64,000 bases of DNA from assembly GCF_040438925.1 (NCBI RefSeq), contig NZ_CP159258.1:882001-946000 (forward strand), in the 5' to 3' direction. Source of the DNA: Pseudomonas sp. MYb327 (lineage in GTDB: Bacteria > Pseudomonadota > Gammaproteobacteria > Pseudomonadales > Pseudomonadaceae). The position numbers were made by a program, and so were the translations under genes. Shown in pieces: positions 52,021 through 60,800 of the stretch. The notes under the pieces were generated by a model. That model had not been told where the DNA came from. It did not search any database and worked only from the letters and a program-made list of their open reading frames with translations. The stretch's first letter is position 1; the number at the start of each line of letters is the position of its first letter.

Positions 52021-52482
52021 GCTTATCTCCACAACGTCATGACTAATGAGGGAATGTCGTGTGTGTCGACGAGGACGGTCTGCGTCCCGACGTAACTGTT
52101 TCGTCGTGAGACCGCGCTCCGGCCGGCAAGAAAGCAGGCGGGGGAGTTTGAGAGGGTGGGTGGCCACTTACCTGCGATCGCACACAAAAGCCTGACTCCA
52201 TTCATGCAATGAGAATGGCGTCACATTAATGGCTATTGGATATTGCGAATATCAGGTTGCGCCTGATTGTTGGTAAGGGATTCCCTTACGCAGCGGAACC
52301 TAACGCGAACGTTGTGGTCGCGCCAGAGAGAATGTAGCAGATGAAATCACAGCGCCAGTAAAGCATGATGTTAATGTGACATCAATGCTGAGGCGTTGCA
52401 TTTTGCTCGGGGTCAAGCTCCGGCAAAAACTGCCGATAACCCCCTATCAGCGAATTCAACAGAACAAGAGCAGGAGTCATTA
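52021..52482. other. Divergent regulatory region between the Hpt-like gene and cheV, 462 bases
   Basis: It holds two perfect palindromes: GATATTGCGAATATC (52239-52253) and GTAAGGGATTCCCTTAC (52273-52289), plus the FliA-type promoter of cheV (52413-52439). The second palindrome resembles the GacA site TGTAAG-N6-CTTACA but has a seven-base spacer. No coding frame of quality is present. Confidence 0.55.
52413..52439 (+). promoter_or_regulatory. FliA (sigma-28) promoter of cheV
   Basis: TCAAGCTC, eleven bases, then a perfect GCCGATAA. This matches the flagellar sigma-28 consensus (TAAAGTTT-N11-GCCGATAA; in Pseudomonas TCAAG is a usual -35). Transcription should start about 35 bases before the cheV ATG. 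Confidence 0.78.
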
Positions 52483-53418
52483 ATGGCCGGCATTCTCGAT
52501 ACGGTAGACCAACGTACGCAACTTGTGGGTGAGAATCGCCTGGAAATTCTCATGTTCAGGCTGGCCGGACGGCAATTGTTCGCAATCAACGTGTTTAAAG
52601 TTCAGGAAGTTCTGCAACTGCCGAAGTTGACCCTGATGCCTCAACGCCATCCGTTCGTGTGCGGGGTGGTCAACCTGCGTGGGCAGACGTTGCCGGTAAT
52701 CGATCTGTCCCAGGCCATCGGCATGCGTCCGCTGGTACCCGGTCCCAACAGTACGATCATCGTCACCGAGTACAACCGCTCGGTGCAGGCATTCCTGGTC
52801 GGTGGCGTCGACCGCATCGTCAACATGAACTGGGAAGCGATTCTGCCGCCGCCCGCCAGTGCCGGTCGCCAGCATTACCTGACGGCCATCAGCAAGGTCG
52901 ACGATCAGTTGGTGGAAATCATCGACGTCGAAAAAGTCCTCGCTGAAATCGTCCCGTATAACGCCAAGGTTTCCCGCGAAAAACTCGACGATCCGGTACT
53001 GGAGCGCGCCCGTGGCCGAGAGGTGCTGCTGGTCGATGACTCCAACGTGGCCCTCGCGCAATTGCGCGACACGCTCGGTCAATTGGGTGTGAAGATGCAC
53101 ATCGCCAGCGATGGCTTGAAGGCACTGAACATGCTCAAGGCCTGGGCCGATACCGGCGTGAACATGACCGACAAGCTGCTGATGGTGTTCACCGATGCCG
53201 AAATGCCGGAAATGGACGGCTACCGCCTGACCACCGAAATCCGTAACGATCCGCGTCTGCGCGGCCTGTATGTGGTGCTGCACACTTCTCTGTCCGGCAG
53301 CTTCAACGACTCGATGGTCAAGAAGGTCGGCTGCGACAATTTCCTCTCCAAGTTCCAACCGGACAAACTCGTCGACGTGGTGCGCCAGCGCCTGATGCTC
53401 GACGCCGTGCCCGCCTGA
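52483..53418 (+). CDS. cheV: CheV-type chemotaxis coupling protein (CheW-receiver fusion)
   Basis: A 311-residue protein: N-terminal CheW domain (residues about 20-165; EILMFRLAGRQLFAINVFKVQEVLQLP, GVVNLRGQTLPVIDLSQAIG) and C-terminal receiver (about 185-311) with EVLLVDDSNVALAQLR, phospho-acceptor aspartate in VFTDAEMPEMDGYRL, LHTSLSG and FLSKFQPDKL. CheV couples chemoreceptors to CheA and tunes adaptation. ATG 52483 has AGGAG seven bases upstream and a FliA-type promoter lies 45-70 bases upstream, placing it in the late flagellar/chemotaxis regulon although no other che gene is in the window. Confidence 0.92.
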   Translation: MAGILDTVDQRTQLVGENRLEILMFRLAGRQLFAINVFKVQEVLQLPKLTLMPQRHPFVCGVVNLRGQTLPVIDLSQAIGMRPLVPGPNSTIIVTEYNRSVQAFLVGGVDRIVNMNWEAILPPPASAGRQHYLTAISKVDDQLVEIIDVEKVLAEIVPYNAKVSREKLDDPVLERARGREVLLVDDSNVALAQLRDTLGQLGVKMHIASDGLKALNMLKAWADTGVNMTDKLLMVFTDAEMPEMDGYRLTTEIRNDPRLRGLYVVLHTSLSGSFNDSMVKKVGCDNFLSKFQPDKLVDVVRQRLMLDAVPA

Positions 53419-53435
53419 TCATGACCAGGAACAAC

Positions 53436-53506
53436 CTGTAGAAGCCAGCTTGCCGGCGATGGCGTCCGTAAGATCGCTATCGCCAGTAAGCCTGCGCCAA
53501 CAGGAA
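53436..53506. repeat. REP doublet
   Basis: GTAGAAGCCAGCTTGCCGGCG is mirrored, less exactly, by TATCGCCAGTAAGCCTGCGC after about 25 bases. Confidence 0.65.
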
Positions 53507-53588
53507 CGCAAGCGCTTCTGTCTTCAGCCTTTGATTCAGCAATCAAGCTCGTATAGGGTGGCGTTTTGGGTCCACCCGGGAGCTGGCC

Positions 53589-54395
53589 ATGCTGCGTCTG
53601 AGCGCGCTTTATCGTTATCCGTTGAAATCCGGCAAGGGTGAGAACCTTCAGCAGGTCAGCCTCGACAAGCTCGGGCTGGACGGGGATCGACGCTGGATGC
53701 TGGTAGACGAAACCAGCGGGCGTTTCCTGACCCAGCGTGCGGTGGCAGAAATGAGTCAGCTGTCGGCGTTGTGGAATGCCACGGGCGGCTTGACCCTCAG
53801 TGCCCCTGGTCTCGCACCGATCGACGTGGCTTTGCCCGCAAGGGACGCTGAACTGCGTGGAGTGACCATTTGGCGCGATACGTTGCGCGTGCCCGATGCT
53901 GGTGACGAGGCGGGGGCCTGGGTCAGCGAGTTCATTGGCAAACCGACGCGCCTGGTGCAAGTGCCACTCGATCGTGCACGGACCACGCAGGCCGGTTATG
54001 GCAAGGACGATGATCAGGTCGCGTTTGCGGATGGTTTTCCGTTGTTGCTGATCGGCCAGGCTTCCCTGGAAGATCTGTCGGAAAAAGTCGGGCGACCCTT
54101 GGAAATGCTGCGCTTCCGGCCGAACCTGGTGATCGACGGCAGCGAAGCCTTTGCCGAGGATGGCTGGAAGCGCATTCGCATCGGCGATGTCGAGTTCCGT
54201 GTGGTCAAACCGTGCTCACGTTGCATCTTGACCACCATTGACCCGCAGACCGGCGAACGCAGCGCAGACCGTGAACCGTTTGCCACTTTGCAGAAATACC
54301 GTTCTGAAGCCGACGGTGCGATGTTTGGGCAGAACCTGGTCAATGACGGTAACGGCCGGCTGGAAGTCGGCATGCCGGTCACCATCCTTGAGTAA
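53589..54395 (+). CDS. MOSC domain protein with N-terminal beta-barrel domain (YcbX-like)
   Basis: A 268-residue protein. The MOSC N-terminal beta-barrel (residues 1-115; LSALYRYPLKSGKGENLQQVSLDKLGLDGDRRWMLVD) precedes the MOSC sulfur-carrier domain (about 120-265), which keeps FRPNLVIDGSEAFAEDGW and the molybdenum-ligand cysteine region VKPCSRCILTTIDPQTGER. It lacks the C-terminal 2Fe-2S domain of E. coli YcbX. YcbX-type proteins reduce N-hydroxylated compounds with molybdenum cofactor, which would draw on the moaB/moeA/mobA products nearby. GGGAG precedes the ATG. Its terminator is interrupted by the IS. Confidence 0.9.
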   Translation: MLRLSALYRYPLKSGKGENLQQVSLDKLGLDGDRRWMLVDETSGRFLTQRAVAEMSQLSALWNATGGLTLSAPGLAPIDVALPARDAELRGVTIWRDTLRVPDAGDEAGAWVSEFIGKPTRLVQVPLDRARTTQAGYGKDDDQVAFADGFPLLLIGQASLEDLSEKVGRPLEMLRFRPNLVIDGSEAFAEDGWKRIRIGDVEFRVVKPCSRCILTTIDPQTGERSADREPFATLQKYRSEADGAMFGQNLVNDGNGRLEVGMPVTILE

Positions 54396-54410
54396 AACCG
54401 CCGAATAAAA

Positions 54411-54445
54411 AAATGCCCGTGTTTTTGCACACGGGCATTTTTTTT
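54411..54445 (+). terminator. Terminator of the MOSC gene, T-tract joined to an IS end
   Basis: AAATGCCCGTGT (54411-54422) pairs with ACACGGGCATTT (54429-54440), followed by Ts up to 54445. The insertion sequence begins at 54446 inside what was probably a longer T-tract; seven more Ts follow the other IS end. Confidence 0.88.
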
Positions 54446-54472
54446 GGTTCTTCACGGAATCCCGGGAAAGAC
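54446..54472 (+). repeat. Left terminal inverted repeat of the ISL3-family element
   Basis: The outer end reads GGTTCTTCACGG; 25 of 27 bases match the complement of the right end. Confidence 0.9.
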
Positions 54473-54541
54473 AGAAACAAGAACGCCGATTTGATTGATG
54501 ATGTTCGTGCGAGCAAACACATCTAAAAAACCGGCGTTCTT

Positions 54542-55747
54542 ATGCGTGATATTAATACTTTCCTTCCTTTTTGGGAGGGCTTTTCTGTCGTCACCATCAA
54601 GCCCGATGGTGACGCCCTACAGATCGATCTGATTCCCCATGCCACCCGATTCCCTTCCTGCGGCGGCTGCCAAAAACCGTGTTCAACCACTCATGAGTAT
54701 TGCGAGCGAACTGTTCGTGATCTTCCCATTCTCGGTCGCGCGGTACGCCTCAGCGTTTTGCTCAGGCGGGTTGGCTGCCGCGACTGTGGCAAGCGCATGG
54801 AGGCCGTCAGTTGGCTGGATCGCTATGCCCGCATGACGCGCCGCTTAGCCGATGCGGTCATCCAGACCTGCGAGCGCCTTCCCACCCTGCACGTGGCCCA
54901 GATGTTTGGGCTGCATTGGGACACCGTTCGGTTGCTGGAGCGTCGAGCCTTACAGGCGGCGTTGAGCACGCTGCCAAAGGCGCAACCACGACGCCTGGTG
55001 ATGGATGAATTCGCGCTGTTCAAAGGGCATCGCTACGCCAGCGTGGTGTTGGATGCCGATACGCGACGAGTGCTATGGATCGGTGAAGGCCGCAGCCGGG
55101 CGGCGGTTCGGCCCTTTTTCGAGGAGCTGGGGCCAGAGGGGTGTGCTCGAATCGAAGCGGTGGCGATGGACATGAACACCGCTTTTGACCTGGAGGTTCG
55201 TCAGCACTGCCCGAAAGCGCGAGTGGTCTACGACCTCTTTCATGTGGTGGCCAAATATGGCCGAGAGGTGATTGATCGGGTCCGCGTCGACGAGGCTAAC
55301 CGACTGCGCCACGACAAGCCGGCTCGCAAGGTCATCAAGCAAGCGCGGTGGCTGTTGCTGCGCAATCCAGAGAACCTGAAAAGGCCGGAACAACAGGTTC
55401 ACTTGCAGGATTTGTTGGCGGCCAACCAATCGCTGATGACGGTTTATTTGATGAAAGCTGAGCTCAAAACGCTCTGGACGCCGAGTGCTGCTTGGGCCTG
55501 GAGATCGGCCTGGAAGCAATGGCTGCGCCATGCTCATGAAAGCGAAATACCAACTCTGATCCAGTTTGCCAAACGGCTAAAGGGCTACTGGCGGGGCATC
55601 GTGAGCCGAGTGCGCTGGCCGATGCACACCGGTCAGTTGGAAGGAATAAACAATCGAATAAAAGTCATTAAACGGATGGCGTACGGTTACCGGGATAGCG
55701 AGTTCTTTTTCATGAAGATCAAGAGCGTCTTTCCCGGTAATCCGTGA
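54542..55747 (+). CDS. ISL3 family transposase
   Basis: A 401-residue DDE transposase. An N-terminal zinc-finger-like region (FPSCGGCQKPCS and VGCRDCGKR) is followed by a helix-turn-helix (LPTLHVAQMFGLHWDTVRLLERR) and the catalytic domain with aspartates in RLVMDEFALFKGHRYA and VAMDMNTAFDLEVR, and the glutamate in TGQLEGINNRIKVIKRMAYGYRD. This order is that of the ISL3 family. The reading frame has no break. Its stop codon lies inside the right inverted repeat, so the C-terminal residues PGNP are encoded by the IS end. Confidence 0.95.
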   Translation: MRDINTFLPFWEGFSVVTIKPDGDALQIDLIPHATRFPSCGGCQKPCSTTHEYCERTVRDLPILGRAVRLSVLLRRVGCRDCGKRMEAVSWLDRYARMTRRLADAVIQTCERLPTLHVAQMFGLHWDTVRLLERRALQAALSTLPKAQPRRLVMDEFALFKGHRYASVVLDADTRRVLWIGEGRSRAAVRPFFEELGPEGCARIEAVAMDMNTAFDLEVRQHCPKARVVYDLFHVVAKYGREVIDRVRVDEANRLRHDKPARKVIKQARWLLLRNPENLKRPEQQVHLQDLLAANQSLMTVYLMKAELKTLWTPSAAWAWRSAWKQWLRHAHESEIPTLIQFAKRLKGYWRGIVSRVRWPMHTGQLEGINNRIKVIKRMAYGYRDSEFFFMKIKSVFPGNP

Positions 55748-55753
55748 AGAACC
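55727..55753 (-). repeat. Right terminal inverted repeat of the ISL3-family element
   Basis: Reads CCGTGAAGAACC at the outer edge; overlaps the last codons of the transposase gene. Confidence 0.9.
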
Positions 55754-55779
55754 TTTTTTTCGCTGTGAAACCCGGGGTT

Positions 55780-56064
55780 TTAGCCGCGGTATTCGCACAG
55801 GTAAGCGGTTTCGACGGCCACTTTCAGCTGGAACTTGCTGTTGGCTGGCACATTGAACTGGCTGCCCGCGGCGAAGGTTTCCCAGTCATTGCCGTCCGGC
55901 AGCTTGACGGTCAGGGCGCCGGACACCACGTGCATGATTTCACGCTGGCTGGTGCCGAATTCGTATTCGCCCGGAGCCATGACGCCGATGGTCGCAGGAC
56001 CTTCAGCGGTGCCAAAGGCGATCGACTTGACGGTGCCGTCGAAGTACTCGTTGACTTTAAACAT
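55780..56064 (-). CDS. ppnP: Pyrimidine/purine nucleoside phosphorylase
   Basis: A 94-residue cupin of the PpnP (YaiE) family, which phosphorolyses a wide range of nucleosides: [38 protein letters not shown], then [18 protein letters not shown] and [13 protein letters not shown]. Length and ends are normal. GAGGAA lies about seven bases before ATG 56064. The convergent IS element stops 26 bases from its stop codon, so the gene is intact but has lost the natural intergenic distance to the MOSC gene. Confidence 0.93.
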   Translation of the reverse strand: MFKVNEYFDGTVKSIAFGTAEGPATIGVMAPGEYEFGTSQREIMHVVSGALTVKLPDGNDWETFAAGSQFNVPANSKFQLKVAVETAYLCEYRG

Positions 56065-56133
56065 GGGCGATTCCTCGAAAAGGGCTAAAAAGGGCCGGCC
56101 AGTATGCACAAGGCCTCCCGCGTCGTCACCTGT

Positions 56134-56676
56134 CTAAAGCGGAAGAACCAAAGGCAGCAGCCGTGCGGTATTGCGCGCATCTTCGAGCGCTCGATGTTGC
56201 TGGCCGGTGAACTGCAAGCCGGCCAGTTGCAGGGCGCCGTTGAGCCCCAGCGGGCGCTCCAGCCGACGGGCCTTGGCAAAGCGCTGCTTGAGATTCATGT
56301 GCGGCACATGGCTCAACACGCTGTCGAGTTGCAGGCGTTGCCATTCCTGAAGCAATTGTTTGCGATCGTAATCGCCCCAACTGACCCAGCCTTCAAGGCG
56401 TGTGTGATGTTGGCCCAGCCAACGTTCGAACGACGCCCATACCTCGACCAATGGCTGTGCAGCATCGATATTGGCCTGGGTGATGTGCGTCAATTCCCGG
56501 CAAAACGGCGTCAGCAAGGGCCGACGCAGCGGTCGGACGAAGCGTTGGAAATGATCCGCTTCACGCCCTTTTCGATCCACCAGGGTGGCGCCGATTTCGA
56601 TGATTTCCATTTCAGTTACTGGCCAGCCACCCTCATCGGTGGTGGCTTCCAGATCTATGACCAGCCAGTGAGGCAT
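56134..56676 (-). CDS. DEDDh 3'-5' exonuclease
   Basis: A 180-residue exonuclease-fold protein. ExoI motif is LVIDLEATTDEGG (DxE), ExoII is in WVSWGDYDRKQLL, and ExoIII is HRALEDARNTARL (HxAxxD), so the catalytic DEDDh residues are all present. It resembles the Snipper/ERI-1 branch and RNase T rather than DnaQ. It is a cytoplasmic nuclease acting on RNA or DNA 3' ends. ATG 56676 has AGGAA eight bases upstream. It lies after atuF on the same strand with a 70-base gap; there is no reason to link it to terpene catabolism. Confidence 0.87.
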   Translation of the reverse strand: MPHWLVIDLEATTDEGGWPVTEMEIIEIGATLVDRKGREADHFQRFVRPLRRPLLTPFCRELTHITQANIDAAQPLVEVWASFERWLGQHHTRLEGWVSWGDYDRKQLLQEWQRLQLDSVLSHVPHMNLKQRFAKARRLERPLGLNGALQLAGLQFTGQQHRALEDARNTARLLPLVLPL

Positions 56677-56747
56677 CGCCGGGTTCCTGGTATCCGCGTG
56701 CTGATAGGGGTTGAGCGTAGTCAAACCCGACGGTTACGCCTAGCGGC

Positions 56748-58709
<1,962 letters not shown>

Positions 58710-58742
58710 GTTCTATTCCCTGGTTATTGCGGTGAGTGTGAT

Positions 58743-58820
58743 GGCCTCATCGCTGGCAAGCCAGCTCCTACAGTGGGCGGTGTCGTTCACAAACCTTGTA
58801 GAGCTGGCTTGCCAGCGATG
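58743..58820. repeat. REP doublet inside the atu operon
   Basis: CATCGCTGGCAAGCCAGCTCC is mirrored by GAGCTGGCTTGCCAGCGATG after about 35 bases. It lies between atuE and atuF, which are otherwise co-directional. Confidence 0.88.
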
Positions 58821-58823
58821 CTT

Positions 58824-59621
58824 TCAAGAGGCCCACCCCGGCTTACGCTTTTGCACAAATGCCATGGTCCCTTCGACACCTTCGGTCCCGGTCACCGCGT
58901 GGCCAAACCACTCGGCAGCTTGATCCAGCAGATCGCCACTTGGTTGCGCAGCACTCGCCAGCAACAGTTTTTTTGTCGCCGCATTGGCCTCAGGTGCGCA
59001 ACACAGCACATGAGCCAACACTTCATCCAGACGTTCGGCCAATGCTTGCGCATCGTGTTCGACGAAATGCACCAACCCCATCCGCCGCGCCTGTGTGCCG
59101 TCGAACCGGGCGGCGGTCAGGGCCAGTCGCCGGGCCTGGGTCAAACCGATGCGTTGCACCACGAACGGCGCGATTTGCGCCGGCAGCAGGCCGAGACTGG
59201 TTTCCGGCATGCCGAATTGCGCTTGATGATCGGCCATGGCGATATCGCTGACGCACGCCAAGCCAAACCCACCACCGAGCACCGCGCCTTGTAGCACGGT
59301 GATCACCACTTGCGGTGCGTGTTGGGTTTCTTCCAGCAAGGCACCGAAAGCGCGGTTCAAATCGCGGTACGCAGTCGGGCCTTGGGCGCGGGCGTTGGCC
59401 ATGTCCTTGATGTCGCCGCCGGCACAGAAATGCCCACCGGCACCACCGATCACCAAGGCACGAATCGCTCGATCATCACGCACAGCCGCCAGCACCGAAC
59501 GCAGTTCGGCGACCATCTGCAAGCTCATGGCGTTGCGGCTTTCCGGGCGATTGAGAGTGATGTGCAGCACGCCGTTGTGTGGTTCGAGCAACAAGGTCTG
59601 GCAAGTGGGCAGGGTGCTCAT
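58824..59621 (-). CDS. atuE: Isohexenylglutaconyl-CoA hydratase
   Basis: A 265-residue crotonase-fold enzyme. The first oxyanion-hole strand is IGGAGGHFCAGGDIKDMA and the second is VLQGAVLGGGFGLACVSDIAMA, both complete. It should hydrate isohexenyl-glutaconyl-CoA in citronellol/geraniol breakdown, by its place in the atu cluster. Its ATG overlaps the atuD stop by four bases. Separated from atuF by a REP doublet. Confidence 0.92.
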   Translation of the reverse strand: MSTLPTCQTLLLEPHNGVLHITLNRPESRNAMSLQMVAELRSVLAAVRDDRAIRALVIGGAGGHFCAGGDIKDMANARAQGPTAYRDLNRAFGALLEETQHAPQVVITVLQGAVLGGGFGLACVSDIAMADHQAQFGMPETSLGLLPAQIAPFVVQRIGLTQARRLALTAARFDGTQARRMGLVHFVEHDAQALAERLDEVLAHVLCCAPEANAATKKLLLASAAQPSGDLLDQAAEWFGHAVTGTEGVEGTMAFVQKRKPGWAS

Positions 59622-60775
59622 TTCTTTTTCCCCGGCAGGATGCCCATGAGTTTGCAGATGATCCCCAGCATGATTTCATCGGCGCCGCCGCCGATCGACA
59701 CCAGCCGCACGTCGCGGTAGGCGCGGGCCACCGGGTTGTCCCACATGAAGCCCATGCCGCCCCAGTATTGCAGGCAACTGTCACTGACTTCGCGGCCCAG
59801 CCGGCCGGCCTTGAGTTTGGCCATGGAGGCGAGGCGGGTAACATCCTGGCCTTTGACGTATTGCTCGGTCGCCTGGTAGACCAGCGCCCGCAGGCATTCG
59901 ATTTCGGTTTGCAATTCAGCCAGGCGGAAGTGAATGACCTGATTGTCGATCAGTGCGGCGCCAAAGGTTTTGCGTTCCTTGCAGTATTCGATGGTGCTGT
60001 CGACGCAGTATTCCAGCCCTTTGATCATATTGGCCGCGCCGAATAGGCGTTCCTCCTGAAACTGCAGCATCTGCATCATGAACCCCGCGCCTTCATGGCC
60101 GATGCGATTGCGCTGCGGAACGCGCACGTTGTCGAAAAAGACCTGGGCAGTTTCCGAGCTGCGCATGCCGAGTTTGTCCAGGTGCGAGCTGAGGCTGATG
60201 CCCGGCGTGTTCATCGGCACCATGATCAGCGACTTGTTGATGTGCGGCTTGTCGTCCGAAGTGTTGGCCAGCAGGCAGATGAAGTCGGCGCTCGGCGAGT
60301 TGGTGATCCACATCTTGCTGCCGTTGATCACGTAGTCGTCGCCGTCCTTGCGCGCGGTGGTTTTCAAACCAGCGACGTCGGAACCGGCGCCGACTTCGGA
60401 GACGCCGATGCAGCCGACTTGCTCACCCGTGATCGCCGGACGCAGGAATTCTTCACGCAACTCATCGGAGCCGAAACGCGCCAGGGCCGGGGTGCACATG
60501 TCGGTCTGCACACCGATAGACATCGGAATGCCGCCACAATGAATGGTGCCGAACTCTTCGGCGGCGACGATCGAATAGCTGTAGTCCAATCCCATGCCGC
60601 CGAATTTTTCCGGTTTGGAAATCCCCAGCAAGCCAAGTTCGCCAGCCTTGCGGAAGATCTCGTGAATGGGAAAACGCCCGGCCTTTTCCCATTCCTCGAC
60701 ATGAGGATTGATCTCGTGATCGACAAATTGGCGGACGGTGCGGCGCAGTGCTTCGTGTTCCTGGGTGAAGATCAT
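59618..60775 (-). CDS. atuD: Citronellyl-CoA dehydrogenase
   Basis: A 385-residue flavin acyl-CoA dehydrogenase. Signatures: GCIGVSEVGAGSDVAGLKTTA (substrate/FAD loop), MWITNSPSADFICLLA, and the C-terminal QYWGGMGFMWDNPVARAYRDVRL with GGGADEIML. AtuD forms the 2,3-double bond of citronellyl-CoA to give geranyl-CoA. The ATG at 60775 follows the atuC stop closely. Pseudomonads have LiuB/AtuD-like paralogues; the cluster context decides the name. Confidence 0.93.
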   Translation of the reverse strand: MIFTQEHEALRRTVRQFVDHEINPHVEEWEKAGRFPIHEIFRKAGELGLLGISKPEKFGGMGLDYSYSIVAAEEFGTIHCGGIPMSIGVQTDMCTPALARFGSDELREEFLRPAITGEQVGCIGVSEVGAGSDVAGLKTTARKDGDDYVINGSKMWITNSPSADFICLLANTSDDKPHINKSLIMVPMNTPGISLSSHLDKLGMRSSETAQVFFDNVRVPQRNRIGHEGAGFMMQMLQFQEERLFGAANMIKGLEYCVDSTIEYCKERKTFGAALIDNQVIHFRLAELQTEIECLRALVYQATEQYVKGQDVTRLASMAKLKAGRLGREVSDSCLQYWGGMGFMWDNPVARAYRDVRLVSIGGGADEIMLGIICKLMGILPGKKK

Positions 60776-60800
60776 TCTTATTGTTCTCCTCTGATCGCCC

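Larger units (their letters stand above)
54446..55753 (+). mobile_element. Complete ISL3-family insertion sequence (1308 bases)
   Basis: Terminal inverted repeats of 27 bases lie at 54446-54472 and 55727-55753. They begin GGTTCTTCACGGA and end CGGGAAAGAC, and differ at two positions. One transposase fills the element. Flanks are eight Ts on the left and seven Ts then C on the right, compatible with the eight-base duplication of this family (one mismatch) or a seven-base one; a homopolymer cannot prove it. The termini and reading frame are intact, suggesting a recent and functional copy. Confidence 0.92.

Noticed and set aside
52273..52289. GtaAGGGATTCCCTTAC as a true GacA site heading an Rsm-type small RNA
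   Set aside because: The spacer is seven rather than six bases, and neither side shows repeated GGA loops or a terminator of an RsmX/Y/Z RNA.
54438..55761. A proven eight-base target duplication at the IS
   Set aside because: Flanks are homopolymeric T (eight versus seven then C), so a duplication cannot be distinguished from a pre-existing T-tract without the empty site.
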